Both the position numbers and the translations under genes were made by a program. Under the pieces are notes generated by a model. The model saw only the letters and a program-made list of their open reading frames with translations, did no database searches and was not told where the DNA came from. A DNA stretch of 44,292 bases from Candidatus Melainabacteria bacterium (GTDB lineage: Bacteria > Cyanobacteriota > Vampirovibrionia > Obscuribacterales > Obscuribacteraceae), in NCBI GenBank assembly GCA_023250095.1, contig JAHFBI010000005.1, positions 1-44,292 on the forward strand, in the 5' to 3' direction. Positions 35,764 through 44,292 of the stretch are shown one piece after another. Numbering within the stretch: the first letter of the stretch is position 1; every line of letters begins with the position of its first letter.

Positions 35764-37982
35764 CGGAAGGACAAGAGGTGATTGCCGAGAAGCTGAAATT
35801 CTACCGCGATGGCCTGGCTGGCAGCTATGCTCAGGTCTTCTTTTCCAATGATCGCAGGTTTGCCTTCTTGCTCATACTCTCCTCGTTTGTCGATCCCTGT
35901 ACGGGATTCAGCGGCTTGCTGTCGGCACTCCTTGCTCTTATGGTGGCACGCTGGTTCGGGTTCAGTCCGGCACTGATACGCGACGGCACATACAGTTACA
36001 ACAGCCTGCTCGTCGGGCTGGCAATCGGGCTTTATTTCAAGATGAACGGGCCCTTCTTCTTGATTCTGGTTCTTGGCTCTACGCTGACGCTGTTCCTTTC
36101 CGTGTTCATGGTCGCGCAACTGGAGAAATGCCGCTTGCCCATCTTGAGCCTGCCATTTCTTATGGGGACATGGGCTGTCTTGCTCAGCACGCGCAGTTAT
36201 GGCTCGATGGGTTTGAGCGAGCGCGGCGTATACGCCATAAACGAACTCTGGCGTTTTGGGGGTGAAGGGCTGGTAGCTTTTTACGACAAGCTCTCCCACT
36301 GGACTATTCTGCCGGCAGTGGCAATCTACTTGAAGTCACTGGGAGCAATACTGTTTCAGTATAACGAGGTTTCCGGTCTGCTTATAGCGGCCGGACTGCT
36401 CCTATACTCGCGCATCGCGTTCTCGCTGGCGCTCGTGGGCTTTCTCACTGGGCTCCTTTTCTATTATCTTGTGGCTGGCAACTTCACAGAGCTCCAGTAC
36501 AGCTATATCGGCTTCAATTTCATACTGTCGGCCATTGCGCTGGGCGGTTTTTTTGTCATCCCGTCGCGCAGATCGTACTTGCTGGTTATCCTGACCACTC
36601 CGTTGATTGGTCTCATCATGAGCGCCTCCGGACGCCTGTTGTGGACCTACCAGTTGCCCCTGTATTCACTGCCGTTCAACCTCATTGTCCTGCTCACTCT
36701 CTATGTGCTTTCTCAGCGCAGCAAAACCAGCAAGACGCTCCAGCCCGAGCTCGTGGAGGTGCAACAGTTTTCTCCGGAGAAGAATTTCTACCGGCACCAC
36801 AACCAGAAACAGAGGCTGAGCAATGACAGCTACTTTCACATTCATCTTCCCTTCTTTGGTGCGTGGTATGTGAGCCAGGGGCACGATGGAAATGTAACCC
36901 ACTGCGATGACTGGCGCTTTGCCTGGGATTTTGTCGTAACAGACGAGATGCGAAAGACAGCTCGTCCGCCCGGTACGAGCCCGTCCCATTTCTTTTCGTA
37001 CAACTTGCCGATTCTTGCGCCAGCGGCTGGTCAGGTAATCGAGATCATTGACGACGTCCCGGATAACGACATTGGCATGGTGTCACTGGCAGAGAACTGG
37101 GGCAACACAATTGTCATCAAGCACCTCGATCATCTATACAGCAAGTTAAGCCATATCCGCAAGGGCAGTTTCCAGGTGAAGCCCGGCGATTATGTCCGGA
37201 AAGGAGACTTTATTGCCAGCTGCGGCAACTCAGGACGCTCCACCGAACCGCACATTCATTTTCAGCTGCAGGCGACCCCTTTTGTTGGATCAAGAACTCT
37301 GCAGTACCCAATTTCATACTACCTGGCAGCCGAAAAGCAGTCTTGCCGCTTGCGCGCCTTTTCTTATCCGCGCCAGGGGGAGACAATTTCAAGATTAGCT
37401 GTGACACCATTGCTCCGGCAAGCATTGTGTTTCATTCCAGGGTCCACCCTCCACTTCGAGGTGACCACCACAAATGGTGGCAGCCAGAGAGTCTTGTGGG
37501 AAGTGCTTGTCGACGCCTTTAATCAATCATATCTCTTTTGTCACAACACGGGCTCCGTGGCTTATTTCCGCAACAACGAGACGCTGCATTACTTCACAGA
37601 TTTCTTTGGCGATTACAACTCCTTGCTCTATTACTTCTATCTGGGTGCCCATTCGGTGCTGCTCGGCTATTATCAGGATCTCGAGTTGACTGACCATCTT
37701 CCCCTGGACAATTTCTATCCTGGTTCTCTCAAGCTTTTGCAGGATTTTCTCTGCCCCTTCCATGTCTTCCTGGAAACATCGTTTCGGGCAGTGTTTACCC
37801 AGATCGATGATCCGGACAATCCCCGATCGATTACTGTGGCCAGTGAGTCCAGGGCGTTGGTCGCCAATTCGATCAAAGGCAGTATGGACTTCTTGCTTGT
37901 TTTCACAGACAACAGGATTCATGAGTTCACGGTTACGGAAAAAGGCAGGACAATCATGGCCAGGCGTGTCGAGCCCAGTTGA
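35760..37982 (+). CDS. Urea-transporter-like membrane domain fused to M23 (LytM-type) metallopeptidase domain
   Basis: N-term ~330 aa UT-like (SSFVDPCTGFSGLLSALLALMVARWFGFSPALIRDGTYSYNSLLVGLAIGLYF); central M23-like DDWRFAWDFVV ... LAPAAGQVIEIIDDVPDN ... NTIVIKHLDHLYSKLSHI ... VKPGDYVRKGDFIASCGNSGRSTEPHIHFQL. TTG start overlaps the previous stop (TTGA). Confidence 0.8.
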   Translation: MTEGQEVIAEKLKFYRDGLAGSYAQVFFSNDRRFAFLLILSSFVDPCTGFSGLLSALLALMVARWFGFSPALIRDGTYSYNSLLVGLAIGLYFKMNGPFFLILVLGSTLTLFLSVFMVAQLEKCRLPILSLPFLMGTWAVLLSTRSYGSMGLSERGVYAINELWRFGGEGLVAFYDKLSHWTILPAVAIYLKSLGAILFQYNEVSGLLIAAGLLLYSRIAFSLALVGFLTGLLFYYLVAGNFTELQYSYIGFNFILSAIALGGFFVIPSRRSYLLVILTTPLIGLIMSASGRLLWTYQLPLYSLPFNLIVLLTLYVLSQRSKTSKTLQPELVEVQQFSPEKNFYRHHNQKQRLSNDSYFHIHLPFFGAWYVSQGHDGNVTHCDDWRFAWDFVVTDEMRKTARPPGTSPSHFFSYNLPILAPAAGQVIEIIDDVPDNDIGMVSLAENWGNTIVIKHLDHLYSKLSHIRKGSFQVKPGDYVRKGDFIASCGNSGRSTEPHIHFQLQATPFVGSRTLQYPISYYLAAEKQSCRLRAFSYPRQGETISRLAVTPLLRQALCFIPGSTLHFEVTTTNGGSQRVLWEVLVDAFNQSYLFCHNTGSVAYFRNNETLHYFTDFFGDYNSLLYYFYLGAHSVLLGYYQDLELTDHLPLDNFYPGSLKLLQDFLCPFHVFLETSFRAVFTQIDDPDNPRSITVASESRALVANSIKGSMDFLLVFTDNRIHEFTVTEKGRTIMARRVEPS

Positions 37983-38015
37983 GAACAGGGCCTCACGGGC
38001 GAGCTGACCATCGGC

Positions 38016-38669
38016 TTATTCGACCGGGATGTAAATATCGACCTCGCTTTCAGGAGATTCAGACTTGAAGCGCTGGTCGTACAACTCGAAGCTGGGAGCA
38101 TTTCTGTATTTTTCTCTGGTCCGCTTGAGCCAGCTTCCCCAGATGTAATCCATGCTTGAGGAGAGATTCGCAAGCGGCCCCTTGTGCGTAAATACGGCGT
38201 AGCGGCCAGCAGGAAGTTCGACTTTTACCATAGCGTCGGGTAAAGCCTCTGCGCGCGTGACCGGCACCGCAGCAACATATACATAGGCATCGCCCGGGCG
38301 GCGGGAAATTTCCGATAGTCCAGCACAGGATATTCCAAGCGTGTGAGTCCCCTTGGCACTGGGGACTTCCTGAATACGTGGCTTAAACCGTTCCCAGAGA
38401 TGGACAATTTCTTTAGAGCCTTCAAGCGAATAGCTAGCCCCCATGCCAACGGCCAGCTCGGCCTCGCGCTGGACAATCTTCGGCTCCAGGCTGGTCAATG
38501 AAAGCGGTGTCTTTACACCGGCTGTTGTCCCCGTTGCCTTTGGAATGACAGCAAAACTGTCACTCCAGTCTGCTCGACTCGGAGCTAGAGAAAAAATGAC
38601 CAGCGCAATGGCTGCGCTGGTTCCATAGCCAAGTAGCTTATCCAGCATGGCTCCCCCTGCAAATGGCAT
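38016..38669 (-). CDS. Exported GyrI/Cass2-like effector-binding domain protein
   Basis: N-terminal signal/TM (MLDKLLGYGTSAAIALVIFSLAPSRA); C-term PAGRYAVFTHKGPLANLSSSMDYIWGSWL...FELYDQRF...SEVDIYIPVE. Confidence 0.8.
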   Translation of the reverse strand: MPFAGGAMLDKLLGYGTSAAIALVIFSLAPSRADWSDSFAVIPKATGTTAGVKTPLSLTSLEPKIVQREAELAVGMGASYSLEGSKEIVHLWERFKPRIQEVPSAKGTHTLGISCAGLSEISRRPGDAYVYVAAVPVTRAEALPDAMVKVELPAGRYAVFTHKGPLANLSSSMDYIWGSWLKRTREKYRNAPSFELYDQRFKSESPESEVDIYIPVE

Positions 38670-39239
38670 GCCAACTTACTTTCCCGAGGCAAGTACAGCG
38701 CATGTTCCTGCCCATCTGGCAGCTATTGCATACTGCCGCTGCCAGCTTTGGGCAACTGGACGCCCTGATTTATAAATTCTAGGTGAGATTCCAAATTGAC
38801 GCAACTCAGGCTGCAAGCACTACTACCCCTTTGAATAAACATGTCGTTGTGTCTAAAAAGACACCCTGACGGCAGGATCGCTGTCTTGCCAACAGAGGCA
38901 TCTGTCTGACTCAACGAGATCGCAAGGAATCTGTATGTGCGACCGCCTGCACTGGCACTCGAGCCCATCCTTATTCCAGAGGTTGTTTGAAGACGGGATT
39001 CAGTTGGCGGGTTTTGCTCTGCCCGAAAAACAGTCAGCAGCTAAAATTTCTTTCAATTGCTTGCCTGCCTGCACTACTGGAATAGGTACTCAAAAGATGG
39101 GGCTGGAGCCCCTCTTGCCTGCCAGAGCTTTGGCTCTTGAACCTGTCTGTAATTGCCGCGGCGATCCTGTACGATTCGAATCAGCTACACTTATGCCCTC
39201 TAATTGCAGCATTGCTGAACATAGCGCAGGTAAGCACCA

Positions 39240-40130
39240 GTGATAAATCTAAAAGGGTATCTCCTGGCAGCGTCTTTCATAGGAGTCTTCGCCAGCGCAA
39301 TCGCTGCTTTGCCAGCACGGACGGGCTTTGACAAGGCCGTCCAGGATTACAACACGCACAATTATTCCCGGGCACTTTCGGCCTTTCAGAAGATCCTTGG
39401 TGTGAACCCGCAGGACGCCGAGACGCACTACTATATTGCCCTTTGTTACCAGGCTCTTTCCCAGATTGCTGCCGCTGAGAGCGAGTATAAGTGGGTCTCC
39501 AGTAACTCGCAGAACCAGAGCCTTCGAAACAATGCCAACCAGGCGCTGCAAAATATTCAGGCCTGGACTGCTCATCGCACCAGCTCCGGGCGCGGCAATA
39601 ACTTCCAGAGCTCTTCCACACGCCCCTCCGGCAACCCACCCCTGCTCAGCCTTCAGCCCAAGATCGTTACACGGGCTTCCGAACAGGCGCTTGGGATCGG
39701 GAGCAGTTATGCGCCCAACAGCTCCAAGGAAATTGCTGGTCTATGGGAGCGCTTCACGCCCCGCATTCCGGAGCTGCCCAGTGTGGAGGGAACTTATTCT
39801 CTCGGCATTTCAAGTACAACAGCATGTGCTGGTATTAAATTGCCCCCTGGCAAAGCCTTTGTATATGTTGCCGCGATGCCGGTCAAAGACACAGAGCAGA
39901 TCCCGGAAGGAATGGTGAAGATACGGCTCAACGCCGGGCGTTATGCGGTCTTCACGCACAGGGGCCCGACGTCCGACTTGCAGCGCAGTCTCGACTATAT
40001 CTGGAAAACCTGGCTTCCGAAAGCCAACGTGAAATACCGCGATGCTCCATCTTTTGAGTTGTACGATCGGCAGCGCTTCAATGCGGATTCGGCCGAATCC
40101 GAGATAGACCTCTACATTCCAATCCAGTAG
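39240..40130 (+). CDS. Exported TPR + GyrI/Cass2-like effector-binding domain protein (paralogue of the 38016-38669 gene)
   Basis: GTG start, signal-like LLAASFIGVFASAIAALPA, TPR-like region (AVQDYNTHNYSRALSAFQKILGVNPQDAETHYYIALCYQ), then NAGRYAVFTHRGPTSDLQRSLDYIWKTWLPKANVKYRDAPSFELYDRQRF...SEIDLYIPIQ. Confidence 0.82.
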   Translation: MINLKGYLLAASFIGVFASAIAALPARTGFDKAVQDYNTHNYSRALSAFQKILGVNPQDAETHYYIALCYQALSQIAAAESEYKWVSSNSQNQSLRNNANQALQNIQAWTAHRTSSGRGNNFQSSSTRPSGNPPLLSLQPKIVTRASEQALGIGSSYAPNSSKEIAGLWERFTPRIPELPSVEGTYSLGISSTTACAGIKLPPGKAFVYVAAMPVKDTEQIPEGMVKIRLNAGRYAVFTHRGPTSDLQRSLDYIWKTWLPKANVKYRDAPSFELYDRQRFNADSAESEIDLYIPIQ

Positions 40131-40161
40131 CCAGTCATCCAGCCGGGGCTATTTAGAGCTT

Positions 40162-41358
40162 CTATCCTCTGGCTGCGGATTTCTCCTTCAGTTGCAAGAG
40201 TCTTTCTCTGGCAGCTTGCATTGTTTCCGATTTCTTGGCGAAGCAGAAACGCACATATTTTGATCCCAGATCGCCCGGACGGAAGAAGCTGGAGCCTGGC
40301 ACTACCGCCACACCCACTTCTTTGACCAGGAATTCCGTAAACGCCACATCATTCTTGAAACCAAATTTGCTTATATCGCAGAACGCATAATAAGCACCGG
40401 CTGGCTTGAAGTAGTTGATACCGGACTCATCGAGAATAGAAAGCATCGTCGTGCGCCTGAGGTCATAATCCTGCGCAAGCTTGTCGTAATAGCTCTGAGG
40501 CAACTTCATGGCGGCGGCACCGGCTGCTTGCAAAGGGGCGGCTGCTCCAACTGTGAGAAAGTCGTGTACTTTGCGGATTGCGCCGGTGAGCTCCTTGCTG
40601 GCCGTCACGGTGCCCAGGCGCCAGCCGGTAATACTGTAAGTTTTGGAGAGACTGTTGATAGTGACAGTCAGATCTCTCATGCCCGGCAGGACAGCCATGG
40701 CAATGTGTTTTGCCCCATCGAAAAGAATGTGCTCGTAAGGCTCATCTGTGAATACGAGCACGCCCCATTTCTGGCAGAGTCTGGCAATTGTTTCCAGCTC
40801 CTGCCGGCTAAAAACTTTGCCTGTCGGATTATGCGGTGTGTTCAGAATCAGCGCTTTCGTCTTGTCATTGAAGGCTGCTTCCAGCTCTTTCTCGTCAAAA
40901 GTCCAGTCCGGGGCCTTCAAGGCGACATAGCGTGGAGTAGCCCCGGCTAGAATGGCATCTGGCCCGTAGTTTTCATAGAAGGGCTCAAACACGATCACCT
41001 CGTTGCCTGGATCTACAAGAGCCAGCATTGTGGCAATCATGCCTTCGGTGGCTCCGCATGTAACTGTGATCTCTGTCTCAGGATCGGCAGTAAGACCAAT
41101 ATAATGCGCGTTTTTTTCGGCGATGGCATCGCGAAAGTTCTTGGCGCCCCAGGTTATGGCGTACTGATTAATGTCTCCATTGATTGCCTGGCAGGCTGCT
41201 GCCTTCAACTCTGGCGGGCAGGGAAAATCTGGCATCCCCTGGGCAAGATTTACTGCCTTGTGCTGGGCGGACAGGCGAGACATCTCCCGTATGACCGACT
41301 CCTTGAAACAACTGGCTTTGATGGAGATACGTTTGGCGAGCTCAGGTGAAATACTCAT
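40162..41358 (-). CDS. Class I/II PLP aminotransferase
   Basis: AVNLAQGMPDFPCPPELK, VTCGATEGMIATMLALVDPGNEVIVFEPFYENY, ILNTPHNPTGKVF, TDEPYEHILFDG, SLSKTYSITGWRLG (PLP Lys). Confidence 0.93.
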   Translation of the reverse strand: MSISPELAKRISIKASCFKESVIREMSRLSAQHKAVNLAQGMPDFPCPPELKAAACQAINGDINQYAITWGAKNFRDAIAEKNAHYIGLTADPETEITVTCGATEGMIATMLALVDPGNEVIVFEPFYENYGPDAILAGATPRYVALKAPDWTFDEKELEAAFNDKTKALILNTPHNPTGKVFSRQELETIARLCQKWGVLVFTDEPYEHILFDGAKHIAMAVLPGMRDLTVTINSLSKTYSITGWRLGTVTASKELTGAIRKVHDFLTVGAAAPLQAAGAAAMKLPQSYYDKLAQDYDLRRTTMLSILDESGINYFKPAGAYYAFCDISKFGFKNDVAFTEFLVKEVGVAVVPGSSFFRPGDLGSKYVRFCFAKKSETMQAARERLLQLKEKSAARG

Positions 41359-41418
41359 GACAATTGCCCCTGGCGAAAGATATTGGAAGCAACGGATGCC
41401 GAATTGACAAATGATACT

Positions 41419-41538
41419 TCAGTCGCGTCTCAAGTCTTCCAGAATTGAGGGAACAAAAGCAAGAATGAACCAGAGAAGCAAACCCGTCGTCAGAAGAACG
41501 ACTGCGCACCAGTAAACGAGCTCTAAAGTAATTTCCAT
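41419..41538 (-). CDS. Small single-TM protein (39 aa)
   Basis: Reverse strand reads MEITLELVYWCAVVLLTTGLLLWFILAFVPSILEDLRRD*; below the ORF-track length cut-off; hydrophobic helix then charged tail. Confidence 0.5.
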   Translation of the reverse strand: MEITLELVYWCAVVLLTTGLLLWFILAFVPSILEDLRRD

Positions 41539-41573
41539 CCTGACAGTTCAGCCTTGCCCTGAGGAATTGCCGC

Positions 41574-42908
41574 TCACTTTTGATCCTCCAGCACCGCCCC
41601 TGGTAGATAGTACTCTAGAATCTGTCTGTATGTTTTACCCTGGCGCGCCAGCTCGGCTGCGCCCCACTGGCACATGCCTACTCCGTGCCCGGCCCCGGTT
41701 GAGGCTATCTTCAGGCTGCCTTGGGGAGTGGCAGACAATGAATAGCGTGTGCCTGGGACTTTATCCCAGCCCAGGCTCTGCCCTAGCCTGAGCCAGAACT
41801 CAAAGCCGCCGAGCGTTTTTCCATTGCCCAGCACCACTTTGAGCGGGCGCATCTGAGCGTCGCTCTGGACAATCTTCGGATACCCGGGGCCAAAAGACTT
41901 CTCAAACACTTGCTTAGGGATGATACTGACTGTTTGCCTCCAGAAGGGCGAGCCCTGACAAAGGCGGCACTGACGAGAGACCAGGTAAGGCAAAGTTCCA
42001 GACTTACCTCCAAAGAAGACAGCACCGGCGCTTGTGCCGCCGGCGCAAGCGGCATGATAGAAGGGCGTGATAGCTAGGCCATTATAAGTAAGTATTTTCT
42101 TGTCGACGCAAGCAACAGCCTCCCGTAGTCCGGGACGCTCATAATCCGAGCCTAGATAAGCCTCGCGCTCGGTGGTATCACCGAGCTCATCGCCGGGCCT
42201 GTAATGAGCCAGACGGCTCTGAGTGAGCACAGCCTGAGCCTTAAGCACTTCTTTGCCAAAAGAGGGTAAGGTCTCGCTGCCCACGACCGAAACGACATAA
42301 TCATGCACAGGCACATTGTTTGTCACTTGCAGTTTGCCCAGCCGATCGCATTTGAATTTGAGCACGCCTCGGTAATGCCTGCTCACTGACGAGCAATAGT
42401 GAATCAACAGTCCGTGCTCTCCGCTTCCGCGCAAACAGAAAGAAGGGGCAACCAGAACAGTCGCCTTGCCAGCACCGGCGCCTCCTCCGCTTCTCAAATT
42501 GCCCGGCAGAAAACGCAGGCTCAGAGATCCACAGCGGCTGCAGATCTCATAAGATCCTGCCGGCAGGCTCCGGCGCAGAGGGCTCACGACCTCAGCCGGT
42601 CCGTCAATTCGTAACCTGTCTGAAAGCGGATGAGCCTGAAACAAATCGACTGCAATCATCTGCGGTAGCTTCGCCGCTGCCGGTTCTGCCTGGCTAACAA
42701 AGAGCAGCATTACCCAGGGCAGGGCAGCCGTCATTTTCTGGCAAGAGGACAGAGCCGATAAAACTCTCCAGAAGACGAAGATCTCAAGGGCCGGTACAGC
42801 CAGAGCTCTGGCACAGAATTTATTCAGGAGTCTTTCTGTCCAGTGCGAGCTGTCCGGAGAAAATGGAGAGCCAGCCTTTGAGCAGGGTCCAGAAATCTTA
42901 TCTACCAC
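41574..42908 (-). CDS. SpoIID/LytB domain protein
   Basis: VHDYVVSVVGSETLPSFGKEVLKAQAVLTQSRL, ITPFYHAACAGGTSAGAVFFGG, LKIASTGAGHGVGMCQWGAAELARQGKTYRQILEYYLPGA. An internal start at MTAALPWVMLLFVSQAEPAAA (about 42734) would give a signal peptide. Confidence 0.88.
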   Translation of the reverse strand: MVDKISGPCSKAGSPFSPDSSHWTERLLNKFCARALAVPALEIFVFWRVLSALSSCQKMTAALPWVMLLFVSQAEPAAAKLPQMIAVDLFQAHPLSDRLRIDGPAEVVSPLRRSLPAGSYEICSRCGSLSLRFLPGNLRSGGGAGAGKATVLVAPSFCLRGSGEHGLLIHYCSSVSRHYRGVLKFKCDRLGKLQVTNNVPVHDYVVSVVGSETLPSFGKEVLKAQAVLTQSRLAHYRPGDELGDTTEREAYLGSDYERPGLREAVACVDKKILTYNGLAITPFYHAACAGGTSAGAVFFGGKSGTLPYLVSRQCRLCQGSPFWRQTVSIIPKQVFEKSFGPGYPKIVQSDAQMRPLKVVLGNGKTLGGFEFWLRLGQSLGWDKVPGTRYSLSATPQGSLKIASTGAGHGVGMCQWGAAELARQGKTYRQILEYYLPGAVLEDQK

Positions 42909-43073
42909 AGCCGTCGCACCGCTTTGCCAGGGGCAGAAAGAGCACAGGGCTCATCGTAGCAGATACCTTTGCCGCAGCGACCGGGCAGTCTGGCATCCTG
43001 CCTGCCAGGTCGCCAAGGCGGGCAGAGCATGTTAATCTGAACCGGCGAGATTTAGAGGAATTGTCCCAACGGC

Positions 43074-44292
43074 ATGGAAAACAATTGCGACTCCAACTCT
43101 GAAAACGCAGCCTCTCCACAAAGCAATATCACCCCAGTCGCAAGCATCGATCAAATGTCCTTGGCTCTGGTCGGCTTGCTCTTTCTTGTCTCCGGATTCA
43201 GCAGCCTGATATATCAGGTGGTCTGGACCAGACAGCTGGTCTTTGTCTTCGGCTCGACAACTTTTGCTTCCGCTACTGTTCTTGCTGTATTCATGGGCGG
43301 GTTGGCTCTCGGCTCATTCCTTGCCGGCAGAATTGCCGACCGCCTGCCACGCCCGTTCCTGTGGTATGGCGTTCTCGAGGGGATTATCGGCATCTGGGCC
43401 CTCATGACACCGGTTCTCTTTGAATTTGCCATTCCACTCTACCGCCTCATCTGGCAGTCCTGGCATCTGTCCGTTTTGCCTTTCAGCCTGTTGCGTTTTC
43501 TCATAGCTGCCGCCATCCTCCTGCCTCCGACTGCTTGCATGGGTGCTACCTTGCCTCTTCTGGCTCGCTTCGTCACAAGCAGTCTCAGCTATGTAGGCAA
43601 TCGTGTTGGCACACTTTACGCCGTCAACACGCTTGGAGCCGTAGGTGGGGCAGGACTGTCCGGGTTCGGGCTCTTGCCTGCTCTGGGGTTGAGCGTGACC
43701 ACACAAATTGCGGCAGCCTTGAACGGTGGACTCTGTGTCATTGTCATTGCTTCCGCTAGAAGGCTGGAGCCTCCCCTTGTATTAGGCGCCGGACAGAAAG
43801 AGCGAGCAGCCGGCGCGCCGCTTTCAGGCAAAATTATCTTGCCCATGATCTGTTTTGCTCTTTCCGGTGCCATCGCCATGATCTACGAAGTGGGCTGGAC
43901 ACGGGCACTGCTTATGGTAATTGGCTCGACCACTTACGCCTTTACGGTTATGCTTACCACTTTCTTGCTGGGGATTTTTATCGGCAGTCTCGTCATGTCG
44001 AGATTCGTCGACAGATTTAAGGAGCCGCTGACGTGGTTTGCTGCCATTCAAGTCTTGCTGTGCCTGGTAGGGCTTTTGTCGGTGAACATCTTCAATTGCG
44101 TTCCTTACTGGAACGTCATCGTCAACGCCAGCTTCCCCAACAACCCGGCAGCTGCACTCTGGATAAGATTCTTGCTGTCGGCGCTCGTCCTTTTGCCGAC
44201 TACTCTTTGTCTGGGGGCAATTTTCCCTGTCGTAGTTAAAGCTTGCACGAGCGACCTGGCTGCCGTCGGGCGCTCCGTGGGCAGTCTCTATT
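43074..44292 (+). CDS. Spermidine-synthase-like polytopic membrane protein (3' truncated by window end)
   Basis: MENNCDSNSENAASPQ...LFLVSGFSSLIYQVVWTRQLVFVFGSTTFASATVLAVFMGGLALGSFLAGRIADR ... ISGAIAMIYEVGWTRALLMVIGSTTYAF-type duplicated TM halves; open to the window end, so absent from the ORF track. Confidence 0.85.
   Translation, partial: MENNCDSNSENAASPQSNITPVASIDQMSLALVGLLFLVSGFSSLIYQVVWTRQLVFVFGSTTFASATVLAVFMGGLALGSFLAGRIADRLPRPFLWYGVLEGIIGIWALMTPVLFEFAIPLYRLIWQSWHLSVLPFSLLRFLIAAAILLPPTACMGATLPLLARFVTSSLSYVGNRVGTLYAVNTLGAVGGAGLSGFGLLPALGLSVTTQIAAALNGGLCVIVIASARRLEPPLVLGAGQKERAAGAPLSGKIILPMICFALSGAIAMIYEVGWTRALLMVIGSTTYAFTVMLTTFLLGIFIGSLVMSRFVDRFKEPLTWFAAIQVLLCLVGLLSVNIFNCVPYWNVIVNASFPNNPAAALWIRFLLSALVLLPTTLCLGAIFPVVVKACTSDLAAVGRSVGSLY

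Noticed and set aside
38935-39243. 102-aa plus-strand ORF before the TPR/Cass2-like gene
   Set aside because: Cys/Pro/Ser-rich non-globular composition; overlaps the next gene start; no convincing coding signal.

Overview
The 44.3 kb window looks like chromosomal sequence from a non-photosynthetic relative of Cyanobacteria (Vampirovibrionia/Melainabacteria-like). That placement is inference: it rests mainly on a cyanobacterial-type 2x[4Fe-4S] ferredoxin next to a SufR/COG2345-type regulator, plus general gene style. Gene content from left to right: a truncated HicB/ribbon-helix-helix C-terminus; a DegT aminotransferase, hexapeptide acyltransferase and GT-C-like membrane protein block; a small tandem MshEN-like protein; an S9 peptidase; a TPR protein; a giant 2.6-kaa secreted repetitive protein with a Cys/Pro-rich linker and FecR-like C-terminus; a response regulator; SelB; DedA; a J-domain membrane protein; an orphan Flp-type pilin; an NCS1-type permease; a coiled-coil/LysM-like protein; class I fumarase; a SufR-like regulator divergent from ferredoxin; tRNA-Phe(GAA); a zinc-ribbon protein; two tandem exported TPR paralogues; a compact PqqD-like / ATP-grasp / fold-III PLP decarboxylase / urea transporter-M23 gene cluster; two paralogous exported GyrI/Cass2-like proteins; a class I/II aminotransferase; a SpoIID/LytB protein; and a truncated spermidine-synthase-like membrane protein. 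The most promising candidate for an undescribed system is the ~31.6-38.0 kb cluster. All calls come from reading the sequence; no database searches were run.
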